Source: CADEDH01 sp963732695 (GTDB taxonomy: Bacteria > Actinomycetota > Acidimicrobiia > Acidimicrobiales > SZUA-35). Taken from it: a stretch of DNA of 64,000 nucleotides. The stretch spans positions 960,409-1,024,408 of the forward strand of contig CAVTAP010000007.1 of NCBI GenBank assembly GCA_963732695.1, read 5' to 3'. Under the pieces are notes generated by a model. That model made no database searches. It was not told where the DNA came from and saw only the letters and a program-made list of their open reading frames with translations. The first letter of the stretch is position 1, and each line of letters begins with the position of its first letter. Positions 1 to 7,860 of the stretch are shown here, piece after piece. Made by a program: the position numbers and the translations under genes.

Positions 1-1001
1 CGTCCCCATCGGCCGCCGATCTGGTCGATGCGCCCCCTGTTCCCGCCGAGCGGGAGATCACGGCCCAGCCGGGCGTCGTCGGCCTGGGCCTCTTTCTCGC
101 CCTCCTGGCCGCCACCACGGCGCTGTTCGCCGGCGCCGGCGTGGTGGGCGCCAACGGCGGCCCCGCTGTGCTGGTCGTCGTGCTCGTCGTGGTGGGATTC
201 CTGGCCACCATCGGCCTGGGGATCGTGCCGTTCGGGTTCTTCGTGGTGCGCCCCGGTCAGGCCCGGGTGCTCGTGCTGCTGGGCCGCTACCTGGGCACCG
301 TGAAGAAGGACGGCTGGTACTGGGCGAACCCCTTCGCCGTCATCAGCGTGGCGGCCTCGGGGGAGGTCCGTAAGGACAAGGACGGCTCCACCGTCACCGG
401 CGAGAAGCGCAGCCAGTCGAAGATCTCCCTGCGGATCCGGAACCTGACAACGCCCACACTGAAGGTCAACGACGCCGTGGGTAACCCGATCGAGATCGGG
501 GCGATCATCGTGTGGCAGATCGCCGACACGGCCAAGGCCGCCTTCGCCGTCGAAGACGTCGACAACTTCGTACTGCTCCAGACCGAGACCGCCGTCCGCC
601 ATCTCGGCACCGAGTACGCCTACGACAGTTACGACGGCACCACCCACTCGCTGCGGGCCAACCCCGACGAGGCGGCGGAGAAGCTGGCGTCGGAACTGCG
701 CGAACGGCTGGCCCCGGCCGGAGTCCGGCTGATGGAGGCCCGCGTCAGCCATCTGGCCTACGCCACGGAGATCGCCGAGGCGATGCTCCGCCGTCAGCAG
801 GCCGACGCCGTGGTGGCCGCCCGCCGCACGATCGTCGCCGGGGCGGTGGGCATGGTGGAGGACGCGCTCGAACTTCTCTCCCGCCAGAACATCGTGGAGC
901 TCGACGAGGAACGCAAGGCGTCGATGGTCTCCAACCTCATGATCGTCCTGACGAGTGAGCACCAGACCCATCCCGTCGTCAACGTCGGCACGCTCTACTG
1001 A
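1..1001 (+). CDS. SPFH/band 7 (stomatin-prohibitin-flotillin) membrane protein, 5' truncated
   Basis: The reading frame is open from base 3, so the start lies left of the window. Visible are two hydrophobic N-terminal segments (one from GLFLALLAATTALFAGAG, the second around VLVVVLVVVGFLATIGLG), then the band-7 fold with GEKRSQSKISL, an IGAIIVWQIAD strand and a coiled-coil-prone tail rich in Ala/Arg/Glu (AEAMLRRQQADAVVAARR). Family members form oligomeric membrane microdomain scaffolds on the cytoplasmic face. A small ribbon-helix-helix gene follows after 8 bp. That pairing is known from other actinobacteria, so the two are probably co-transcribed. The family assignment is firm; the cellular role is unknown. 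Confidence 0.9.
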   Translation, partial: SPSAADLVDAPPVPAEREITAQPGVVGLGLFLALLAATTALFAGAGVVGANGGPAVLVVVLVVVGFLATIGLGIVPFGFFVVRPGQARVLVLLGRYLGTVKKDGWYWANPFAVISVAASGEVRKDKDGSTVTGEKRSQSKISLRIRNLTTPTLKVNDAVGNPIEIGAIIVWQIADTAKAAFAVEDVDNFVLLQTETAVRHLGTEYAYDSYDGTTHSLRANPDEAAEKLASELRERLAPAGVRLMEARVSHLAYATEIAEAMLRRQQADAVVAARRTIVAGAVGMVEDALELLSRQNIVELDEERKASMVSNLMIVLTSEHQTHPVVNVGTLY

Positions 1002-1009
1002 GATCGAGC

Positions 1010-1195
1010 GTGGCCTCCCGCAAGTCGTTCCCGCTCCGCATCGACCCCAAGGTCCACGCCGCGGTGGAGCGGTGGGCCGCCGACGAGCTGCGTTCGGTCA
1101 ACGCCCAGATCGAGTTCCTGCTGCGCGACTCGCTGCGCCGGGCCGGGCGCCTCGGCCCCGCCGCGCCCGATGATGACGACGACGAGGGCGGCTGA
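1010..1195 (+). CDS. Arc/CopG-like ribbon-helix-helix small protein
   Basis: A 61-residue protein starting at GTG, 8 bp after the SPFH gene. The core (KSFPLRIDPKVHAAVERWA, then SVNAQIEFLLRDSLRRAG) has the strand-helix-helix pattern of Arc-type DNA-binding or HicB-antitoxin-like proteins. The strand FPLRI would enter the DNA groove as a dimer, and the SVNAQIEFLL motif is typical of the second helix. The tail is a short Asp/Glu run. No toxin-like partner is adjacent, so a simple regulator of, or adaptor for, the SPFH protein is more likely than a toxin-antitoxin pair. Length is normal for the fold. Confidence 0.8.
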   Translation: MASRKSFPLRIDPKVHAAVERWAADELRSVNAQIEFLLRDSLRRAGRLGPAAPDDDDDEGG

Positions 1196-1210
1196 CCTGA
1201 GCGCCGGGGG

Positions 1211-1774
1211 TCAGACGTTGACGCCGGAGACAGGGACGGGCTGCTGGTCGGACCGGAAGATCAGCTCGCCCACGGCGTCGCCGGCCTCGAAGCGGGTCAC
1301 CAGCTCGTCGGGGTCGAACGGCTCGCCGATGGGGTTGGCGTCGAACGCCGAGCCCTCCATGAAGGCGTTGGCGTCGTCGGCCTCCATCAGGTCGATCTGG
1401 AACTCCATCAGGTTCCCGTCGGGGTCGGCGTAGTACATCGACAACGTCATCCCGTGGCGGATGGGGCGCACCGGCACCACGCCGTAGGTCTTCAGTCGCT
1501 TGTACAGCTCCACCAGCTCGGTCAGGTTCCGCCACGTGTAGGCCACGTGGTTGACACCGGGGCCCCGGCCCATCTTGGGCTCCGGTGCCGGGTCGGGCAT
1601 GGGGCCCAGGTTGCGGAAGGCGAAGCGATGGTGCTCGTCGTCATAGGTGAGGAAGGCCAGCGTGTCGTCGCGGTGGGCCACCCGGGCTTCGAACACCTTC
1701 AGGTACCAGTCGATCATCACTTCGTAGCGGTGCGTGTTGTACACGACGTGGGCGAACTTCGACGGAACGGCCAT
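1211..1774 (-). CDS. VOC family protein, extradiol ring-cleavage dioxygenase-like
   Basis: A 187-residue single-copy vicinal oxygen chelate protein. The first beta-alpha-beta module starts with FAHVVYNTHRYEVMIDWYLKVF (His 9 is a likely metal ligand), the second contains GPGVNHVAYTWRNL, and the C-terminal metal motif lies in MYYADPDGNLMEFQID. These His/His/Glu positions match Fe(II)-dependent extradiol catechol dioxygenases and glyoxalases. It could open catecholic rings, which suits the oxygenase-rich neighbourhood, but the substrate cannot be told. It is divergent from the MFS transporter, which could export or import a related compound. Confidence 0.82.
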   Translation of the reverse strand: MAVPSKFAHVVYNTHRYEVMIDWYLKVFEARVAHRDDTLAFLTYDDEHHRFAFRNLGPMPDPAPEPKMGRGPGVNHVAYTWRNLTELVELYKRLKTYGVVPVRPIRHGMTLSMYYADPDGNLMEFQIDLMEADDANAFMEGSAFDANPIGEPFDPDELVTRFEAGDAVGELIFRSDQQPVPVSGVNV

Positions 1775-1881
1775 GGCGAGATCTCCTGCAGGTCCCCGGG
1801 CTTCTCCGATCGACAGTAGGCACCCGGTGTGACAGGGTCAACGCCGGTGCCCCGGCGGACCCCGGTCCTCATCTCCGGTCT

Positions 1882-1887
1882 TATCGT
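1882..1887 (+). promoter_or_regulatory. -10 box TATCGT for a leaderless MFS transcript
   Basis: TATCGT ends 7 nt before the ATG at 1895 and no Shine-Dalgarno sequence intervenes. It fits the TAnnnT / 5-8 nt pattern seen before many genes here and supports choosing ATG 1895 over the upstream GTG at 1829. Confidence 0.5.
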
Positions 1888-1894
1888 TGTCCCG

Positions 1895-3175
1895 ATGCTC
1901 TCCCGGGTGCTCGACCCCAGCTACGGCGCCGAGGTACGGGGACGTCTGGGCCTGCTCACGGTCGCCCGCACCACGGCCAACGCCGTGTTCCGCTTCGCCC
2001 CGCCCTTCCTGGCCACGATCGCTGTGGGGGTCGGGGTGTCGCTGGAGCGGATCGGGGTGGCCATGGCCATCAGCGAGCTCGGCGGCCTCGCCACCCCGCT
2101 CACCGGGCTGGTGGTGGAGCGCCTGCAGCGCCGCACCGCCCTGTGGGGTGGGCTGTGCGGGCTGGCCGGCGGGGCCGTGCTGGCCGCCGCCGTGCCCCAC
2201 CTGGTGGTGTTCGCCCTGGCCCTGGTGGTGATCGGCCAGAGCAAGGCCATGTTCGACCTCGGCCTGTCGGCCTGGATCAGCGACCGGGTGCCCTACGAAC
2301 GCCGGGGCCGGGTGATCGGCCTGACCGAGACGGCGTGGGCCATGGGCCTCCTGGTGGGGGTGACGGCGCTGGGCCTGATAACGGCGGCCGCCGGGTGGCG
2401 GGTCGCCTACGTGGCCGGGGCGGTGGGGGCGGTGGCCCTGGCCGCCGCCGTGCGCCACACGCTCGACCCCGACCCCGACCCCGGGCCCGGCGCCCATCTC
2501 GACACCGGCGCCCAGCTCGCTGCTCCCGCCGGTGCCCGACCCGACCCGCACCGCACCGGCCCCGGATCGCCAAATGGTCCCGGCCGCTCGGCCCGGGGGC
2601 TCGACCGGCGCCTGCCGATGCTGGCCGTCGGCATCTTCTGCCTGATGGCGGCGGCCCAGACCCTGTTCGTCACGTTCGGCACCTGGTTGAAGGACGGCTT
2701 CGGCCTGTCCGACTCCCAGCTCAGCGCCGTGGTGTTCGGCCTCGGGTTCTGCGAGCTGGTGGCTTCACTGGGCGCCGCCCGCTTCGCCGATCGCTGGGGC
2801 AAGGAACGGGCCGCCGCGGTGGGTGCGGCCGTGATGGTGCCGGCCATGGCGGCCCTGGCCGTCGGTCACGGGGTGCTCGGCCCCGGCCTCGTGCTGCTGG
2901 TGGTGGCCATCGCCGCCTTCGAGTTCGCCATCGTGAGCGCCATCCCCATCGGCACCGAGCTGGTGGCCGGCGCCCCGGCCCAGGGGGTGGCGATCATGTT
3001 CTTCGTCGGCACGCTGGGCCGGGCCGGCGCCACCATCCCGGCCACCGGCCTCTACGAGCGTCACGGCATGGCGTGGCCGGCCGTGGTGGCCGCCATCCTG
3101 GGATGCGGGGCGGTGGCCGTGATGGGTTGGCTCGGCCGCCCGGCCGGCATGCCGCCCTATCCACCGTTGGCCTGA
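1895..3175 (+). CDS. MFS transporter
   Basis: A 426-residue major facilitator superfamily protein with about 12 hydrophobic segments. The first begins near FRFAPPFLATIAVGVGVSL and the last is VVAAILGCGAVAVMGWLG. The loop between helices 2 and 3 carries a degenerate MFS motif (GLVVERLQRRTALWGG). Between the two six-helix halves sits an unusually Pro/Asp/Gly-rich linker (DPDPDPGPGAH onward, about 50 residues) that is probably disordered. The likely role is efflux of a small hydrophobic molecule, with substrate unknown. An in-frame GTG at 1829 would add 22 residues, but the -10-like TATCGT just before ATG 1895 and the position of the first helix favour 1895. Confidence 0.85.
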   Translation: MLSRVLDPSYGAEVRGRLGLLTVARTTANAVFRFAPPFLATIAVGVGVSLERIGVAMAISELGGLATPLTGLVVERLQRRTALWGGLCGLAGGAVLAAAVPHLVVFALALVVIGQSKAMFDLGLSAWISDRVPYERRGRVIGLTETAWAMGLLVGVTALGLITAAAGWRVAYVAGAVGAVALAAAVRHTLDPDPDPGPGAHLDTGAQLAAPAGARPDPHRTGPGSPNGPGRSARGLDRRLPMLAVGIFCLMAAAQTLFVTFGTWLKDGFGLSDSQLSAVVFGLGFCELVASLGAARFADRWGKERAAAVGAAVMVPAMAALAVGHGVLGPGLVLLVVAIAAFEFAIVSAIPIGTELVAGAPAQGVAIMFFVGTLGRAGATIPATGLYERHGMAWPAVVAAILGCGAVAVMGWLGRPAGMPPYPPLA

Positions 3176-3242
3176 CCGGGCGGGTATCGTCGCCCACCGG
3201 CGGCGACGGAACTGAACGACCACGTCTGGCGAGCTGAGGGAG

Positions 3243-3698
3243 ATGTCGATGGCCAGCGTCAGCACGTACCTGAACTTCATGGGCAATTGCGAAGAGGCCT
3301 TCGCTTTCTACAAGGAGGTGTTCGGCACCGACTACGCCAGCCCCGTCATGCGCCTGGGCGACGGGCCCGCCATGCCCGGTGGCCCCGAGCTGAACGAGGC
3401 CGACCGGAACCTGGTGATGAACGTCCAGCTGCCGATCCTGGCCGGTCACGTGATCATGGGCACCGACATGGTCGCCTCGATGGGCCACGAGCTGCACGTG
3501 GGCAACAACACCACGATCAACCTCACGATCGACACCCGGGCCGAGACCGAGCGGATCTACGCCGCCCTGTCCGAGGGCGGCGCCGACTGCTCGGGGCTGC
3601 AGGACATGTTCTGGGGCTCCTACTGGGGCACCTGTCTCGACCGCTACGGCATCCGCTGGATGTTCAACTGCGGCGAGCCCGCCCCCGCCCCGGCCTGA
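3243..3698 (+). CDS. VOC family protein, PhnB/YjdN-like
   Basis: A 151-residue protein with the PhnB-like glyoxalase fold: STYLNFMGNCEEAFAFYKEVFG at the N-terminus, a central VMNVQLPILAGHVIMGTD strand and a C-terminal WGTCLDRYGIRWMFN. PhnB-type members are small dimeric metalloproteins whose reactions are mostly unknown despite the name, which derives from a phosphonate locus. The ATG at 3243 has a purine-rich GAGGGAG ribosome site 2-8 nt upstream. It stands alone between the MFS gene and a converging dioxygenase, so there is no operon context. Confidence 0.85.
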   Translation: MSMASVSTYLNFMGNCEEAFAFYKEVFGTDYASPVMRLGDGPAMPGGPELNEADRNLVMNVQLPILAGHVIMGTDMVASMGHELHVGNNTTINLTIDTRAETERIYAALSEGGADCSGLQDMFWGSYWGTCLDRYGIRWMFNCGEPAPAPA

Positions 3699-3742
3699 CG
3701 CCGGCCAGGGGACGGGGGCAGTGAGCGGTGTCGGCCCTCGGA

Positions 3743-4621
3743 TCAGCCGGGGAGGGCGGCGCGGTAGGGGGTCATGTCGATCCCGGGGTAGCGGAGCTCC
3801 ATGTCGCCGATGGTCTGGGCGTCCCAGTAGGGGTGGCCGGGGGCCGGGATGTCGAGCAGGGCGCGCTGGGCCGGGGTACAGCGGATCACCATCTCCTGCA
3901 TCTCCAGCTTGTTGCCGTGGTGGCCCACGGCGTGCTTCGACACCCACGGGGTATCGCCCCGCTTGAAGTCGAGCAGCAGCACGAACCGGCTGGCGTCGGG
4001 CGAGGCGAGGGCGGTGCCCCGGTGGAACACATCGGCCGAATACAGCACGAGCGACCCGGCCGGGCCGCACACCCGCTGCTCGCGCTCGGCCAGCACCCCG
4101 GGGGCCAGGTAGCGCAGGCCGAGCGGGATCCGCGCCGTGTGCTCCACCGGCACCACAGCCGTGGCCCCGTTGGTCTCGTCGACGTCGCACAGGTAGATGT
4201 AGGTGTTGAGCTGGCGGCCGAAGCCGTCGGCCCGGGGCACCACCAGCATGTGGTTGCCGTAGTCACGGTGGAGGTTCTGGTCGTAGTCGACGCCGTCGGT
4301 GTGGTACTTGGCCCACACCTCGCCCTTGTAGAGGCGCACGTCGTCGGTGGCCAGGATGCGACGGGCGACGTCGGCCAGGTCGTCGTGGACGGCGAGCCGG
4401 TTCAGGGCCCAGGAGGCGAACGGCAGGTTGTTGAGGCCAGCGAACGGGGTCTCGGTGAGCGAGGTGTAGGCCGAGGGGTCGGCGAAGAACGTCTCGGGTC
4501 GGGGGTAGACGCGCCACAGCGCCTCCCGGGCCGCGGCCAGCTCGTCGTCGGCCAGGAAGCCGGGGACGATCGTGAACCCCTGGCGGCGGAACTCCTCGAT
4601 GTGATGGTCGGGCACCCGCAC
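3743..4621 (-). CDS. Phytanoyl-CoA dioxygenase (PhyH) family protein
   Basis: A 292-residue Fe(II)/2-oxoglutarate oxygenase. The metal triad is visible as His118-x-Asp120 (NLHRDYGNH) and the distal His200 in SADVFHRGTAL. Arg212 in ASRFVLLL is a likely 2-oxoglutarate anchor. Length is normal. PhyH enzymes hydroxylate CoA thioesters or small natural products, and bacterial members have widely varied substrates. It lies 22 bp downstream of the class II aldolase gene on the same strand, so the two probably form an operon in which hydroxylation could precede aldol cleavage. That link is inference. Confidence 0.88.
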   Translation of the reverse strand: MRVPDHHIEEFRRQGFTIVPGFLADDELAAAREALWRVYPRPETFFADPSAYTSLTETPFAGLNNLPFASWALNRLAVHDDLADVARRILATDDVRLYKGEVWAKYHTDGVDYDQNLHRDYGNHMLVVPRADGFGRQLNTYIYLCDVDETNGATAVVPVEHTARIPLGLRYLAPGVLAEREQRVCGPAGSLVLYSADVFHRGTALASPDASRFVLLLDFKRGDTPWVSKHAVGHHGNKLEMQEMVIRCTPAQRALLDIPAPGHPYWDAQTIGDMELRYPGIDMTPYRAALPG

Positions 4622-4642
4622 GACGGCTACTCCTCTCTGGAT

Positions 4643-5413
4643 CTATTCGAACAGGTCGGGGTCGGAGACCACGATCTCGTCCCACAGGGTCTGGAACGAG
4701 AGCCAGCCGAACCCGGGGGAGCCGGTGCCCCGCTGGAGGGCCAGGGCTGCCTCGTGGGGCCAGTGCTCGGGGGTGCCGGCGGCCTCGGCCATCAGCTGCA
4801 CCTGGCAGGCCCGTTCCATCACCAGGAACCACCAGGCCGCCTCGTCCACCGTCTGGCCCGTGCTGAACAGGCCGTGGCCGGCCTGGATGGCCACCCGGGC
4901 CTCGCCCAGGGCGGCGGCGAACTGGGCGGCGGTGGAGCGGTCGAGCGCCACCCGGGGCTCCCGCACGAGGGCCTGCACCCCGTACAGGGCGCAGGCGTCC
5001 TGGCTGATCGGGTCGAGCGGGCGGCCCAGGCTGGCCCACGCCTTGCCGTGCTGGCTGTGGGCGTGGCACACGGCGGTCACGTCGGGCCGGGCCTCGTGGA
5101 TGGCGGCGTGCAGGAGCAGGCCCACCGGGTTCACCGGGCGGCTACCGGCCAGGATCGTGCCCTCGTGATCCACCTGCACCAGGTCCGACACCGTGAGCTG
5201 CTTCCACGACAGCCCCATCGGGCTGGCCCACAGCCGCTCGGGGTGCTCGGGGTCCCGCACCGTCACGTGGCCCAGCAGGCCCTCGGAGAAGCCGGCCCGG
5301 CCGAACACCCGGCACACGCCGGCCAGGCGCTCGAGGCGGTGGCGCCGTTCGGCCTCCACCGTGTCGAACACCGGGGGCTCCCGGGTGATGAAGCTGTTCG
5401 AGTCGATCGCCAT
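4643..5413 (-). CDS. Class II aldolase/adducin family protein
   Basis: A 256-residue protein of the fuculose-1-phosphate aldolase/ribulose-5-phosphate 4-epimerase fold. Zinc ligands are seen as His-Ala-His in AVCHAHSQHGKAW and the later His in IQAGHGLFSTG; the acidic position sits in GLLLHAAIHEARPDV. The start is taken as the ATG at 5413 because an upstream in-frame start at 5488 would overlap the divergent corA promoter and start. Adducin-like members cleave or decarboxylate small hydroxy-ketones. It is probably co-transcribed with the PhyH oxygenase that follows. Confidence 0.88.
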   Translation of the reverse strand: MAIDSNSFITREPPVFDTVEAERRHRLERLAGVCRVFGRAGFSEGLLGHVTVRDPEHPERLWASPMGLSWKQLTVSDLVQVDHEGTILAGSRPVNPVGLLLHAAIHEARPDVTAVCHAHSQHGKAWASLGRPLDPISQDACALYGVQALVREPRVALDRSTAAQFAAALGEARVAIQAGHGLFSTGQTVDEAAWWFLVMERACQVQLMAEAAGTPEHWPHEAALALQRGTGSPGFGWLSFQTLWDEIVVSDPDLFE

Positions 5414-5471
5414 GGAACGCATTCTGCCCTGGTGACGGCCGGGCCGCGTAGCGTGGGGGTACAGGAGGACC

Positions 5472-6446
5472 ATGGCACAGCACCACACCCGGGTCTACGA
5501 CAACGGTGAGCTCGTGGCCGAGGGGTTCCCTCTGGTCGAGGTCTCGGACCATCTGAAGGCCCCCGACGCCATCGTGTGGGTGGACCTGGTGGAGCCGAGC
5601 CGGGCCGAGCTCGACGAGTTGGCGAAAGAGTTGGGCCTCCACGAGCTCGCCATCGAGGACACCGAAGGCCACCAGCGGCCCAAGGTCGACTACTACGAGA
5701 GCCACCTGTTCCTGGCCGTCCACGCCCTGAAGGTGGACCTCGACTCGGGCGAGCTCGACGTCGACGAGATCGACGCCTTCGTCAACCACAACTGGATGAT
5801 CACGGTGCGCCACACCGACGCCTTCGACATGACCGAGGTGGTCCGCCGCTGGGAGCGGACCCGTCACCTGGCCGACAACGGCGTGGGGTTCCTGCTCTAC
5901 GGCCTGCTCGACACCGTGGTCGACGGCTATTTCGACGTGGTGGAGGCGTTCGACGACTACTACGACGAGGTCTCGGAGGGGCTGTTCGCCGACGAGCCGC
6001 TCGACCCGGCCCGCCAGCGCCACTGGTTCGTGACCCGCCGCTCGCTGGTGAAGTTCCACCGCCTGGCCGTGCCCCTGCGGGAGGCGGTGAGCACGCTGAT
6101 GCGGCGGGAGCACAAGGCCATCAGCCCCGAGATGTACCCGTACTTCCAGGACATCTACGACCACATCCTGCGGATCTCGGAGTCGAGCGACAGCCTGCGG
6201 GATCTGGTGTCGACGATCGTGGAGACCAACCTCAGCCTGCGTGACTTCCGCCAGAACCAGGTGATGAAGAAGGTGACGAGCTGGGCCGCCATCATCGCCG
6301 TGCCCACGCTGATCACCGGCTACTACGGGATGAACGTGCCCTTTCCCGGGAACGGGACCCACACCGGGGTGTTGATGTCGGGCGGCCTGATCGTGGTGTT
6401 CTCCACCCTGTTGTTCGCCCTGTTCCGGCAACGGGACTGGTTGTAG
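5472..6446 (+). CDS. corA: Magnesium/cobalt transporter CorA family
   Basis: A 324-residue CorA/MRS2 channel subunit. It has a large N-terminal cytoplasmic alpha/beta domain, a long stalk helix, and two C-terminal membrane helices (VTSWAAIIAVPTLITGYYGMN and VLMSGGLIVVFSTLLFALF). The signature GMN is at residues 286-288. CorA pentamers take up Mg2+ across the inner membrane. A canonical AGGAGG lies 4-9 nt before the ATG, and a TAGCGT -10-like box at 5449-5454 gives a short leader, unlike the leaderless neighbours. The C-terminus ends with the common charged tail RQRDWL. Confidence 0.94.
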   Translation: MAQHHTRVYDNGELVAEGFPLVEVSDHLKAPDAIVWVDLVEPSRAELDELAKELGLHELAIEDTEGHQRPKVDYYESHLFLAVHALKVDLDSGELDVDEIDAFVNHNWMITVRHTDAFDMTEVVRRWERTRHLADNGVGFLLYGLLDTVVDGYFDVVEAFDDYYDEVSEGLFADEPLDPARQRHWFVTRRSLVKFHRLAVPLREAVSTLMRREHKAISPEMYPYFQDIYDHILRISESSDSLRDLVSTIVETNLSLRDFRQNQVMKKVTSWAAIIAVPTLITGYYGMNVPFPGNGTHTGVLMSGGLIVVFSTLLFALFRQRDWL

Positions 6447-6465
6447 TCGTGACCGCCCCGCTGGT

Positions 6466-6514
6466 GGATCTCTGACACCCCGTACCGCAGAGCGGGATGC
6501 CGAGTCAGAGATCC
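6466..6514. terminator. Inverted repeat between convergent corA and hydrolase genes
   Basis: GGATCTCTGAC (6466-6476) is perfectly repeated inverted as GTCAGAGATCC (6504-6514), with a CCCCG/CGGG inner pairing. It lies between two convergent genes and the right arm covers the last codons and stop of the minus-strand hydrolase. It is a plausible bidirectional terminator, although there is no U-tract. Confidence 0.55.
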
Positions 6515-7547
6515 TGGGCCAGGCGGGCGATCTCGTCGGCCACCTGATCGGGGCGTTCCCAGGGGATGAGGTGGCCGGCGCCGGGCAGGGCCACCAGGCG
6601 GGCGCCGGGGATGCCCGCGGCGATGCGCTCGGAGTGGCTGAACGGCACCACCAGGTCGTGGGTGCCGCACACCACAACGGTGGGCACGGTGATCGTGTCG
6701 AGCCGGTTGGCCACGCTGAAGCGGAGGAGGCCGGCCGTGGCGGCCCGGCGGGTCTCGGGCCGGCAGCGCTGGAAGCTGGCGATGGCCTGGGCGAGCATGA
6801 AGTGGCTGGGCCGGTCGCCGAAGGCCGACAGGGCGGCCACCCCCAGCACCGGCACGGCGTCGTCGAGCAGGTCGGGCACGAGCAGGGGGAGCTGGGACCC
6901 GACCGGGATCGACAGCCGGAAGCGGAGCGAGTCGAGGCTGGCCGAGGTGGACAGCAGGGCCAGGCCCGCCACCCGCCCGGCCATCAGCTCGGGCTGGCCG
7001 GTGGCCAGGGCCAGCACGGTCATGCCCCCCATGGAGTGGCCGGCCAGCACGGCCCGGCGCAGGTCGAGGGCGTCGAGCACGGCCCCCAGGTCGTGGGCCA
7101 GGCGCAGCGGGGTGAAGCGGTCGCTCCCCAGGGTGGAGCGGCCGTGGCCCCGCAGGTCCACACCGACCACGTCGAGGCCCCGGGCCACCAGGCGTTCGGC
7201 CACCGGGCCCAGGTCGTCGACGTTCGACGTGAGCCCGTGCACCAGCACGACCGGCCCTGTCACGCCCTCGGTGGCGTGCACGTGCTGTCGGTCACGCCCT
7301 TGGCGTGCACGGTGCTGTCGGTCACGCCCTTGGCGTGCACGGTGCTGATGCGGGCGCCGTCGTCGGTGGTGATGGTGTGGTAGTCGCCGTCCGGGAAGCG
7401 GGGAATGCGGCCGGCCAGCGGATCGGGGTTGGCCTCCCACCGGCGGCGCTGGCGGCGGCCGGCCAGGTTCAGGCCCACCGACACCGCCCCCAGTCCGGCG
7501 GCCGTCGCCGCCCACAGCACCGGGTTCCTGGGTCTGCCTTCGGTCAT
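6505..7547 (-). pseudogene. Alpha/beta hydrolase, frameshifted at a tandem repeat
   Basis: Two frames make one protein. The N-terminal part (from ATG 7547: a hydrophobic anchor NPVLWAATAAGLGAVSVGLNL, then DGDYHTITTDDGARISTVHA) lies in one frame. The C-terminal part, with oxyanion motif VVLVHGLTSN, nucleophile GHSMGG and catalytic His in GAGHLIPWE, lies in another. The switch occurs at the first copy of a 30-bp tandem repeat (7259-7290), where one C is missing on the coding strand and three bases are added. Restoring that base gives one continuous hydrolase of about 348 residues with three near-copies of a ten-residue STVHAKGVTD unit. It could be a real pseudogene, a phase-variable gene or a consensus error. 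Confidence 0.72.
7259..7350. repeat. Three-copy 30-bp tandem repeat inside the hydrolase gene
   Basis: Copies lie at 7291-7320 and 7321-7350 (27 of 30 bases identical, differing only at the last three), plus a 32-nt variant at 7259-7290. The variant has three extra bases and lacks one G, so it shifts the frame. On the coding strand the unit encodes STVHAKGVTD. Confidence 0.85.
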
Positions 7548-7564
7548 AGTCGTCACGCCGAGAC

Positions 7565-7570
7565 TACCGT
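7565..7570 (+). promoter_or_regulatory. -10 box TACCGT before the deacetylase remnant
   Basis: TACCGT ends 7 nt before the ATG at 7578, the leaderless arrangement seen throughout this window. The promoter appears to have survived although the gene behind it is truncated. Confidence 0.4.
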
Positions 7571-7577
7571 CGATCCC

Positions 7578-7796
7578 ATGGCTGCGGTCTCGGTGTGTCT
7601 CACGTCCGACTTCGACGCCCTCTCGGTGTGGGTGGGGCCCCGGGGCATCCGGTCGCCCAACCTCATCGCCCGGGGGGAGTTCGGCCCGATCGGGGCCGGC
7701 CACGCCATCGAACCCGGCCACACCATCGACACCTGTCCCGACATCTGCCGCCGCGTGGCCGCCGAGTTCCGGGCCGACGAGCGCAGCGCCGCCTGA
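7578..7796 (+). pseudogene. Remnant of a polysaccharide deacetylase family gene
   Basis: The frame encodes 72 residues. The first 35 look like the start of a NodB-type polysaccharide deacetylase: VCLTSDFDALSVWVG with the catalytic-type Asp pair, then ARGEFGPIGA. The following PGHTIDTCPDICRRVAAEF resembles a later segment of the same family (usually PGHTIE.FP). The roughly 20 residues that normally lie between, and the whole C-terminal catalytic barrel (over 200 residues with the second metal motif), are missing. This reads as an internally deleted and truncated relic. Family recognition is from motif memory, so confidence is moderate. Confidence 0.55.
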
Positions 7797-7860
7797 GGCA
7801 CTGCCCGGCGCCGCCCGGCGCCGACCGCCCCTGGGTGGCCCGGGGTGCGACACTGGAGGG

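Noticed and set aside
1829..1894. Upstream GTG start for the MFS gene
   Set aside because: It would add 22 residues with no family match; the leaderless TATCGT box and helix 1 position favour ATG 1895.
3728..5509. Very long plus-strand open frame opposite the PhyH and aldolase genes
   Set aside because: It is a GC-driven antisense shadow rich in Gly/Val/His/Gln; both minus-strand genes have full domain motifs.
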